From positions 5,376,529-5,440,528 of the forward strand of contig JANAVB010044017.1 of NCBI GenBank assembly GCA_029216955.1: a DNA stretch of 64,000 nt. Direction: 5' to 3'. Below are positions 48,501-58,499 of the stretch, piece after piece. The position numbers and the translations under genes were made by a program. Position 1 is the stretch's first letter; each line of letters opens with the position of its first letter. The notes under the pieces were generated by a model, which saw only the letters and a program-made list of their open reading frames with translations, was not told the DNA's origin and did no database searches. The DNA comes from Iris pallida (Eukaryota > Streptophyta > Magnoliopsida > Asparagales > Iridaceae).

Positions 48501-48998
48501 TTCGTCTATTAGCTTAGTACTTTTAGGACTTATCTGATGATGATGATGATGATCTTATGTAGTTGAACTATTTTATTCAGTTTGGACTTTCTGTAGTAGT
48601 TTGCACTCTTTCAGTTCTAGTTTTATGCACTCTGTTTCAGTAGTAGATGAGTTTATGCACTATATTTTCTAGTTTCCATTTCTCATAATTTGTTAGTGCT
48701 ACTGCTGGTATTTCTCTTGAGCTGTGACTTGTTTTATTCATATGTATTTTGTGTATATTACTCTATCATTTTCTCTTTGTTTGTTATTGTTGGCTTCACA
48801 TATTATGGGGGAGCCACATGTTTGAGTAAATGCCAAAGGCGGAGAATGAGCATATACCAAAAAGCAAATTTCCAAGCAAATTTCAAATTATTGATTTTTG
48901 ATCAATTCAGAACAAGTCAGGTATATAGTTTCAAAGTTATATATTTGTTATATTTTGATATAGACTCATAGTTTGTCAATTATCAAAATAGGGAAGAT
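48501..48998 (+). other. 3' untranslated region of the + copia with polypurine tracts
   Basis: T-rich, no coding domain. TATTATGGGGGAGCC at about 48802 and AAAGGCGGAGAATGAG at about 48835 resemble the GGGGGAGAATGAG purine runs of SIRE elements. The LTR-proximal purine tract GGGAAGAT is at 48991-48998. Confidence 0.6.
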
Positions 48999-50010
48999 TG
49001 TTGGCCCATTGGCTAATGGTCACACATGATTTTGATAATCAACGATAATTTTGGTCAATATGAAAAATATACAGACTGCTACAGGTTACCAAGTTTCAAA
49101 AGAGAAGCTCGTCAACGTCCTATTGCTACCTACTACTTCAAAGTATAGTACATTACATCGTCAGACCAAGGCTTTTATATTTTCTTCTATATTTTTATTT
49201 TTTGAGTCTAGGAAATATTATGAGGATGATCAAGATTATACTGGCTTAGGTTATTCTCAGTCCACATATCCAAATAAGCCTACCTATCTAAACCAAAAAT
49301 CCATAATTCCAAAAAGCCCAAAACCCATGCAATTTGGCCCATTTATTTGAGTTTTGACCCAACAGAACTATGGACGAACTCTGACCGAGTTCAGTCCGAG
49401 TTTGGCCCGAGTTCGGTCCAACTATTTTGAAAATTAGTTTCCACCAAATCAGCATCCAACGTTCGTTTACGAGATTCATGCATCCGAACTCTGCCCGAAC
49501 TCTGCCCGAGTTCGATCAGCAAAAATACTATTAATAGAGGAGAATTTTCACCAATTCAAATCACTCATTCACTTTCTCTTTTCTATCTTTCTAAAGTGTT
49601 TTCAACGAGCAAAAGCTTTCAAATCTAGCCTAATACCACTCTTAGCCAAAGCTAATAAAGTTTTATTTCAATCTAGAGTTTTGGTTCAGAAGAGTTGTAT
49701 CAGAGATTATAATTCAGAAAATGTTCCAGTTTTTAAAATCAAGTTTGTGGAGTCAGTCGTGCATTCATCACCAAACACGGTGTTGTAAGAGACTACAAGC
49801 TCTCAATTAGCTTTTGAATAGTAGATTAACATCGACCAAGATTACCCGAGACTGGAGTAGTCTTCTCAGAGGGAGACCAGTATACATCGTTGTGTAACTG
49901 ATTTTGATTCTCTGATCTCTTACATTATTGCATTTATCTACTGTCCTATATCTGCCATAGTTTTTATAACTGCTTAATTTTTAAGTGGTGATTATTTCTG
50001 CTGCACATGC
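48999..50010 (+). repeat. 3' LTR of the + copia, cut by element C (1012 bp)
   Basis: Pairs with 20342-21416 from TGTTGGCCCATTGG to CTGCACATGC. The last about 47 bases (ending CGTCCTACA in the 5' LTR) are replaced at 50011 by the start of element C. It is missing a short segment near 49160 relative to the 5' LTR. Confidence 0.9.
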
Positions 50011-52602
50011 TGTCACGCCCCGCTCCCGTAGGAACGATCGTCCTCGCTAAGACGTGAGGCTGCACGAGTCTAGATTACCCTCGTGCAAGGCAGTTTCATA
50101 ACGGCCGATTATAACGGCTGCGACGGGGTCGTCGTACAGAAGTCCCAAGCAGAAACATTAAAACATGCAGCAAAAATTTAGAAGCAACACACGTTATCCA
50201 AAAGTATACTTTATTGATATTGAACAATAAGATTACAATAGGGTGCAAGGCCATATTTACAAGTCTCTCAAGCTCACTTTTCTCTCATTTTACAAGTCAC
50301 TCTACTCTCTCTCATCTCTCGATACAATGCTTCAAGGCGACGAGTGCAGATTCTGCGGGATGGCGATGTCCATACATTATGTCCCGTATAAGTCTTGACT
50401 CCACGCGGCCGCATGCTTCGAATCGCCAAGGAACTCCGTGCCTCGACACATCCAAGCGAGTTCCGTGTCACGAGCTTCTACCTGTGCCTGTACATGAAAA
50501 TTATGTGGGTATCAGTACTCAACTGTACTGGTGGAGTGAGCTCCTCGTCCACCCATACAAAACTGACACGTTCATTTAGTTTGTGCAGCTTAATCCTTTT
50601 TGACTGTCTTGCTAGTCTTACCTTAGGATCAATTTTAGGACCAGGACGTGTCTATACTTGGCAATGCAACGACGGGGTCGTGTTATACTATATTCGTGAC
50701 TTCAACATATTCGAGGCAGTGCCTCACCAAGTAGAAACTTTACGCAAATCGGGCGTGCCAAGACCTTCAATTCTTTTATGTGCCTCTAGAACATTCCCGT
50801 GCCAATGACGTCAAGGAGATGACTCATGCTGGTCATGCCAATACTCTTGATCGTGCCTTGAGATCGAGTCCGTGCTTCCCAAGGATCAACCCGACTTAAC
50901 CAACTTGTCTTACGGCCCTTTCTGACTTAACTCGAGATGACGCCACATTCATGGTGAAGCACGTGTCCTTCCTATAGCCAAATCTTAGGCTCCATAATGG
51001 TGATGCATCCGTGCACACCTAACTCGTGCCGACTAAAGGTTAGCGCTTGCAATAAGCATAACATGTTAACCCAACACATAACCTGCTAGTACTCGACGCA
51101 ATTCAAAGGCATACACACGGATAGACATTATTGTCGATACATCGATATGAGTGGTCATTAGCAATGTCAAGCTATCCTGGATCTTTTGCATATGGTGACC
51201 ATTCGTGTGGCGAGGTACGAGCTTCCACCGAATGACCCGTAGCCTATATTGTAACGGTTCACTTCAGCGAGTCGTACCGTCGATGAAGGTCGTACAATAT
51301 CTGCAATTTCTCCTAGGCCGACACGAACTCGGTGCCCCGGGATCGCTCGAAGAATTTTGCCCTTGCGTACAAGTTTTCCAATGACCATGCAAGACTCAAC
51401 TCGATCTACCAAGTCCTTCCTTAATCATGACCATGCTATCCATCTTTCTATCAAGACTCCCAAGTAGCGGGATCGATCTCGCGTGATTCCTTATCGAGAC
51501 TCCCAAGTAGCGGGACCGATCTTGTGTGTGAGACTCATCGAGACTCCTAAGTAGCGGGATCGATCTCGTGTGAAAGACTTATCGAGACTTCCAAGCAGCG
51601 GGATCGATCTCGTATGCGAGACTTATTGAGACTCCCAAGTAGCAGGACGGATCTCGTGAACGAGACTTGTCGAGACTTATCGAGACTCCCATGTAGCGGG
51701 ACCGATCTCGTGAATGAGACTTGTCGAGACTCCCAAGTAGCGGGACCGATCTCGGCGACAACCAATCGTATGGACTTTCTTTTCCGTGGCATGTTTTTCA
51801 CTAAACCGATCGTGTCTCGTGTCTTAGACAGGCCTTGTTCTCTAGACGACGTTATTGCTCAAGTTACATACTTTATATAACGAGCCTTGTTTTTGAGGGA
51901 CTACGCGACTTGACAACCGCAGATAGAGCGGGACAGTGCTAGAAATGGCTTAGATCGACCGACATAACTTTGCCTAACTTATTTGCGCAATGACTTGACG
52001 AGCAAAGGCTACGCCAAGCTTCGCATCGAGGGAACGTATCGTACACGCATTCGACTTGAACAACCAAGTTCTCGGGTGCCTAGACTTAAGCCACCAGCCG
52101 TGCAATATGACTTAACCCACGAAACATGTGAAGGCTATGCCAAGCCTTGGACGACGGGACCGTGCATGCTTTATCAAGCATTCACGTGGGCGACGTCTAT
52201 GACTTAGGCTATTTCGAGCATTATGGCAACTTAGCAACTTAGGCCAACTTCCTTCTCCCAAGCCACGGGACAAAGGGCCGAGTGTCATTTTGAAAGCACG
52301 CTGAGCAGACTTCTAGCAAACCGTAGGACCTTTTTCCATGTTCTAACACATTCCGACCCGTCGGGATTATTCCCTTAGCTATGTGGATGCATCTCTTTTA
52401 TTATCAAGCCTAACTTGTGCAAGTTGAAAACATACGATTTATTATGTGAAGGCAAGGATGAGGCAAGTTTACTGAAACTACCCCACCTGAGCGATGAGTC
52501 GCCTCGACCGAGCGGGCCTCTGAGCAAGCCGTTGCGATGCTAAGTTCGAACGCCGTCGGCGTTTCAATTCTTATGATTGACTGAGCGAGACGGGGCATTA
52601 CA
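50011..52602 (-). repeat. 3' LTR of element C (left copy, 2592 bp)
   Basis: Starts TGTCACGCCCCGCTCCCG and ends ACGGGGCATTACA on the + strand. It contains a minus-strand TATA-like TTATATAAAG at 51871-51880, a minus-strand AATAAA at 50210-50215, and the 44 bp minisatellite at 51451-51755. Short open frames here are unsupported. Confidence 0.88.
51451..51755 (-). repeat. 44 bp minisatellite in left LTR of C, about 7 units
   Basis: Unit core is GAGACTCCCAAGTAGCGGGA then CCGATCTCG and CGAGACTTAT. Each unit contains a TCTCG....CGAGA inverted pair able to form a small hairpin. One extra TCGAGACTTA stub is inserted between the fifth and sixth units. Repeat-derived open frames are not genes. Confidence 0.9.
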
Positions 52603-54926
52603 TCATACACCACTCAGAAAAAGTTTTGTCCTCGAAACTAACTGAGTACTTACTTTTGGACCACTTTGATCTAAGGACTCTCATACGCACTCCGCCTGTA
52701 CGTTTCTTCGATTCTGAGCCACGCTCGCACTATTATCAATCCTTCCTTTAACATGATTTCAAAATCCTCGACACTTTTTCATTCCTCAAGTCTCACTTGA
52801 ATTCAACGTATCACTTGGTTAGATCGTGCACATATTCCAGGCATCCCCAAAATACATGTATTTCAGCCAAGCCGCATGATAGAGAATTCATCATTCTCAC
52901 TCGAGTCGCATCGTACACATATTCAGGCGTCCCTGAAATATATGTATGTTAGCCGAATCTCGTGAGGGCCATTTCATACTCTAGAATCATTATACCCATC
53001 CAAACCAATCCTCAAGATCAATCCTCGAATGTTAACTCTTGAAACAGGGGCATTTCGCCTAACCGCTAGGCCATTTCTCAAGGCTAAAGTCAATGTCAGG
53101 ATTGGAATCATAGTTCCCCAACAATAATGCCAACACTGACCCCAATCCTAGGGTCAAACCAAAGTCGGTAATACAGGATTTTCTACCCAAGCTCGCGTCA
53201 CTCAGATTTCTAAACATCGAGCATGATCACCTAATTCGCATCAAGGCATACGTTACGCAGATTCGAATCCATTCAATTCACCAATTCTAACCAACTCATG
53301 TATTCGATCACGAGGTCATCTAGCACAACAATTTGTCATGCCCCAATCTCACGCAAGTTCGATTATCTACGTTAGATATGAATTACCATGCCACGTTCTC
53401 GCAGGATAATCGTCCTCATTGGAGCGTAACTCTTGCTTGAGTCTAGACTAATTCATTATCGATACGCAAATTGGACCTACTCAATCCTCAAGTTCAATCG
53501 TCAAGTACACTGAGTCATTCTCTAGTCCACCTTTGCGTCAAACCATAAGTCAAAGAAATCAAATTGCCACGCTATGCAAGTTCGATCACCCCCGCTGTAT
53601 AAATCACCATACCAGCGCTCATGCGGCGTGATCGCCCTAATCGATGTAACGCATATGCAAGGCTGGAGTTGTGCTCGTATAAGACAAGAATTTCAGTATT
53701 GTGGTTATCGTCGAAGCAATCCAAACATTTTATTTTTATCCAAGCCAAGATCTCAGTCCGATAGTCCGTCCGTCATTCGTTCAACTAGAAAATCCTCAAG
53801 CCAAGTCTATCTTTTCCTCGACACATTCCAGCATCCCGATTATAGCATCCATCGGAACAATGACATTTTACACGATCATCGTTCCTCGAATCAGAGTACC
53901 CTCGAGTTATCGTACATCGATCTTTGATACGCCTCAATACCATCGATGATATACGTAACCTGACGATCTTCCTTTGCAACGAACTCTGAGTCGTACAACA
54001 GATGCTATTTTTTGAATTGGATATACCACGATTCCATTCGACTAAATCCGAAATCATAAGTGGGATCCTCTAGGTTTCCTCGATCAAGACATTCGTTCTT
54101 ATTCATCGTTCGAATCCTGCTTTAATATCGTGTTCTAACTCGCATTGCCCACTCACAAGTTGTCCAAACGATATCTCGTTCGGGACATTCGAAGTCACGA
54201 CCAACTAAGTATGATGTGTTCTAAGGCTTTACATGATCGCATCGCCTCGTCGACATACTCGTTGTTATCCTCAATCCTCAATTTCGCTTGAATGATTTCC
54301 AAGACGGACCATACACCACTCAGGATTCGAGCCATCCAATTTAGTCTACAATCACGTTCGCATTATTTGCTAAAATATCTTTCAGATTCGTTCGACGAAT
54401 CTCTAGCGTAATCACTCACGTCGTCTCGACGTACTAAGTCATTTGCACTATTCCTCTAAAGTTAAACCAATCTTCCGTGTATGCCTAAGCGTTAGTTCGA
54501 TTGTGTTTCTATCGATATACACTCTAAGTGTATTTTCGTTCCCGATCGAGCAATACTTGATATCGCCCGTAATTTGTTTGCACCATAAAGTCTAGGTGTG
54601 CGACACACGACACAAGACTATACTCTGATTTTGCACGCTCATTTGCTAATGTCGACGTAGGAATATTTAGGCACGCACGCGACTCGCTAACTTTAGCATT
54701 TGTTTTCTATCAACTCAAGTTTGACACCGTTCGGCACAAAGGCCATCGCCTATCGATGCGTTCGACTAAACACTTGTACAAGCTTTTGAAAATATTTGAC
54801 TTATTGTATGGATATGTCGTGGGACATTTGTGAGAGAGCGCACACTTCTTTATTAACGACGAGCTTTCAAAACTGAGAGAATCGACATGAAGTCCAAGGA
54901 CGTAAAGTCGTGCTCTAATACCATTA
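52603..54926 (-). other. Internal domain of element C (non-coding, 2324 bp)
   Basis: I find no gag or pol motif on either strand; the open frames at 53574-53927 (+) and 53785-54057 (-) show no domain. On the minus strand the domain opens with TAA then TGGTATTAGAGCACG (primer site) and closes with GTTTCGAGGACAAAACTTTT and CTGAGTGGTGTATGA before the LTR. Confidence 0.8.
54909..54923 (-). other. Primer-binding site of element C (tRNA-iMet type)
   Basis: The minus strand reads TGGTATTAGAGCACG, three bases after the LTR end. One mismatch to TGGTATCAGAGC. Confidence 0.75.
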
Positions 54927-57568
54927 TGTCATGCCCCACTCCCGTAGGAGCGATCGTCCTCGCTAAGGCGTGATGCCACACGAGCCTAGATTGCGCTCGT
55001 GCAAGTCAGTTTCATAATGGCCGATTACAGTGGCTACGACGGGGTCGTCGTACAGAAGTCCCAAGCAGAAACATTGAAACATGCAGCAAAAATTTAGAAA
55101 CAACACACAAGTTATTCAAAAGTGTTCTTTATTGATATTGAACAATAAGATTACAATAGGGCGCAAGGCCATGATTACAAGTCTTCCAATCTCACTTTTT
55201 TCTCATTTTACAAGTCACTCTACTCTCTCTCATCTTTCGATACAATGCTTCAAGGCGACGAGTGCAGATTCTGCAGGATGGCGATGTCCATACATTATAT
55301 CCCGTATAAGTCTTGACTCCACGCGGCCACATGCTTCGAATCGCCAAGGAACTCCGTGCCTCAACGCATCCAAGCGAGCTCCGCGTTACTAGCTTCTACC
55401 TGTGCCTGTACATAAAAACTGTGTAGGTATCAGTACTCAACTATACTGGTAGAGTTAGCTCATCGCCCATCCATACAAAACCGACACGTTCATTTAGTTT
55501 GTGCAGCTTAATCCCTTTTGATTGTCTTGCTAGTCTTGCCTTAGGATCAATTTTAGGACCAGGACGTCTTGGCCTATACTTGGCAATGCAACGACGGGGT
55601 CGTGCTATACTCTATTCGTGACTTCAACATATTCGAGGCATTGCCTCACCGAGTAGAAACTTTACACAACTCGGCCGTGCCAGGACCTTCAATTCTTTCA
55701 TGTGCCTCTAGACCATTCTCGTGCCAATGACGTCAAGGGGACGACTCGTGCTGGTTGTGCCAATACTCTTGATCGTGCTATAAGATCGAGATCTTGCTTC
55801 CCAAGGATCAACTCGACTTAACCAACTTGTCTTACGGCCCTTCCTGACTTAACTCGAGATGATGCCACATTCATGGCGAAGCACGTGTCCTTACTATAGC
55901 CAAATCTTAGGCTCCAGAATGGTGATGCATTCGTGCACACCTAACTTGTACCGACTCAAGGTTAGCGCTTGCAATAAGCATAACTTGTTAACCCAACACA
56001 TAACCTACTAGTACTCGACGCAATCCAAAGGCATACACGCGGATAGCCGCTCTTGTCGACACATCTATATGAGTGGTCACTCGCAATGTCAAGCTATCCT
56101 GGATCTTTTACATACGGTGACCATTTGTGTGGCGAGGTACGAGCTTTCACCAAATGACCCACAGCCTATATTGTAACGGTTCACTTCAGCGAGTCGTACC
56201 GTCGATGAAGGCCATACAATATCTATAATTCCTCCTAGGCTGACACGAACCCGGCGCCCCGGGATCGCTCGAGGAATTCCGCCCTTGCACGCAAGTTGTC
56301 CAATGACCATGCAAGACTCAACTCGATCTACCAAGTCCTTCCTTAATCATGACCATGCTATCCATCTTTCTATCGAGACTCCCAAGTAGCGGGACCGATC
56401 TCGCATAATTCCTTATCAAGACTCCTAAGTAGTGGGACCGATCTCGTGTGCGAGACTTATCGAGACTCCCAAGTAGAGGGACCAATCTCGTGTGCGAGAC
56501 TTATCGAGACTCCCAAGTAGCGGGACCGATCTCGTATGCGAGACTTATCGAGACTCCCAAGTAGCGGGACCGATCTCTTGAACGAGACTTGTCGAGACTC
56601 CCAAGTAGCGGGACCGATCTCGTATATGAGACTTATCGAGACTTATCTAGACTCCCAAGTAGCGGGACCGATCTTGTGAACGAGACTTGTCGAGACTCCC
56701 AAGTAGCAGGACCGATCTCGGCGACAACCAATCGCGTGGACTTTCTTATCTGTGGCATGCTTTTCACTAAACCGACCGTGTCTCGTGCCTTAGACAGACC
56801 TTGTTCTCTAAGCGACGCTTTCGCTCAAGTCACATACTTTATATAACGAGCCTTGTTCTCGAGGGACTACGCAACTTGACAACCGCAGATAGAGCAGGAC
56901 AGTACTAGAAATGGCTTAGATCGATCGACATAACTTTACCTAACTTATTTGCACAATGACTTGATGAGCAAAGGCTACGCCAAGCTTCGCATCAAGGGAA
57001 CGTGCCGTACACGCGTTCGACTTGAACAACCAAGTTCTCGGACGCCTAGACTTAAGCCACAAGCCGTGCAATACGACTTAACCCATGGGACATGCAAAGG
57101 CTATGCCAAGCCTTGGACGACGGGACCGTGCATGCATTATCAAGCATTCACGCGGGCGACGCCTATGACTTAGGCTATTTTGAGCATTGTGGCAACTTAG
57201 CAACTTGGGCCAACTTCCTTCTCCCAAGCCACGGGACGAAGGGCCGAGTGTCATTTTGAAAGCACGCTGAGCATACTTCTAGCAGGCCGTGGGACCTTTT
57301 TCTATGTTCTAACACATTCCGACCCGTCAGGATTATTCCCTTAGCTATATGGATGCGTCTCTTTTATTATCAAGCCTAACTTGTGCAAGTTGAAAACATA
57401 CGATTTATTATGTGAAGGCAAAGATGAGGCAAGTTCACCGAAACTACCCCACCTGAGCGATGAGTCGCCTCGATCGAGCGGGCCTCCGAGCAAGCCGTTG
57501 CGATGCTAAGTTCGAACGCCGTCGGAGTTACAATTCTTCTGATTGACTGAGCTGGACGGGGTACTACC
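54927..57568 (-). repeat. 5' LTR of element C (right copy, about 2642 bp)
   Basis: Pairs with 50011-52602. Minus-strand TATA-like TTATATAAAG at 56837-56846 and AATAAA at 55128-55133. The right end reads GGGGTACTACC where the other LTR has GGGGCATTACA, so the terminus is altered. Confidence 0.85.
56373..56722 (-). repeat. 44 bp minisatellite in right LTR of C, about 8 units
   Basis: Same unit as 51451-51755 with one more full unit, including the same TCGAGACTTA stub near the end. Confidence 0.9.
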
Positions 57569-57572
57569 CATA

Positions 57573-58316
57573 TGTAGCTCCCCTTCCCGGAAATTTTGAA
57601 ATATTTTTATTTATTATTTAATTGATTTAAATGGAGATTTTTAGAATGTTATAAATAATTAAGTAGTTAATTATTACGATAGAGAGCTTTAAGCATGATT
57701 AAATTTGGAGTACAGGGTGACTAGAAATCGTGGCACGGATAGTGCAGTGGCGTGCCTTGACTAGTGTATTAGCCATGCCAGGGAAGGCCGAGCCATAGTG
57801 ATGTCCTAACTAGGAAAACCAGGCTAAGTTGTGACATGACCATTATAAATAGTTTAATTATTTATTATTAATATTATTTGACGTTTAGGAGACCCGGTTG
57901 TACCAAACCTGTCTGGACTGGACCCGTACCAAGCCCAAGCCCATGTAGTGATGCAGTGTGATAAAAGACGTCCGTGTGGATATATTTTAAAGGGTATTTG
58001 TTTTAGTGACATAGTAGCAATTTTATAAAAGTTTGGTTATGCATATATTATATATATCCTTAATATTTTAAATAATATTTGATTTTGAAGTATGTCAAAT
58101 GATTTCCTTAAAAACATCTTAGTCGACTTTTGGGGATTTTTGGGCTATAAATATAATTGAGTATAAATATATTCATAATGGACAGACACAGTGTTTTGTG
58201 TGTACAACCAGAGTTTGTTATTTACAAAATTTAGTATTTATGATTTAATAAAAATATAAGTTAATAATTTGTTTATATTATTCTCTAAATATGGCTTATA
58301 TATTTATATGTGTATG
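57573..58316 (+). repeat. Probable partial gypsy LTR (element D)
   Basis: Begins TGTAGCTCCCCTTCCCGG, like the TGTA.C.CCC starts of plant gypsy LTRs, and is AT-rich. A TATA box candidate, CTATAAATATAA, lies at about 58145-58156, followed by leader-like sequence. It is cut at the (TA)n tract and the LINE. No partner LTR is in the window, so this rests on the start motif and TATA alone. Confidence 0.4.

Positions 58317-58369
<53 letters not shown>
58317..58369 (+). repeat. (TA)n tract at the 3' end of the LINE
   Basis: Nearly perfect TA dinucleotide run of about 50 bases adjoining the LINE 3' end. Confidence 0.9.
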
Positions 58370-58371
<2 letters not shown>

Positions 58372-58384
58372 GAGAAGGGGGAAT

Positions 58385-58390
58385 TTTATT
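58385..58390 (-). terminator. Poly(A) signal of the LINE
   Basis: AATAAA on the minus strand near the 3' end of the element, followed by CCCCCTTCTCTT and the TA tract. Confidence 0.6.
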
Positions 58391-58499
58391 GATGTATCAG
58401 GCGTAAAATGAGGAAGCCTATACAAGAAGCGCGTGCAGCGCTGGCAACAGAAAAGAAACGGCTAGGCTAGCCGACAAAACAGAAACAAGAAGACGGAAA

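Larger units (their letters stand above)
20342..50010 (+). mobile_element. SIRE-like Ty1/copia retrotransposon, + strand, split by nested insertions
   Basis: Segments are 20342-22160, 31636-32426, 33399-34135 and 44085-50010. In order: LTR, tRNA-iMet-type primer site, gag with two zinc knuckles, protease (LDSGSS), integrase, RT (YIDD), RNase H, envelope-like ORF, purine tract and 3' LTR. This order, with an extra ORF after RNase H, is characteristic of Sirevirus-type copia elements. Reading frames resume exactly across the removed insertions at 22160/31636 and 34135/44090, which confirms the nest. The 3' LTR stops at 50010 where element C begins, and its last 47 or so bases are not found on the far side. 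All ORFs carry stops or frameshifts. Confidence 0.9.
50011..57568 (-). mobile_element. Element C: non-coding gypsy LARD, minus strand
   Basis: LTRs 50011-52602 (2592 bp) and 54927-57568 (2642 bp), internal 52603-54926 (2324 bp). On the minus strand the LTR begins TGTAATGCCCCGTC and ends GGGAGCGGGGCGTGACA; the right-hand copy ends GGGAGTGGGGCATGACA and its TGT start is degraded. The minus-strand 3' module GTTTCGAGGACAAAACTTTT is at about 52640-52618. A primer site is next to the right LTR (54909-54923). No pol domain. LTR divergence is about 16 of 165 bases in a sample by eye. The left junction is in the copia 3' LTR; the right junction is rearranged. Confidence 0.87.

Noticed and set aside
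51451..51755. CRISPR-like array
   Set aside because: Direct tandem repeats without unique spacers, in a plant LTR, duplicated in the partner LTR.
51547..51801. 84- and 60-codon repetitive frames on the minus strand
   Set aside because: Translation of the 44 bp minisatellite.
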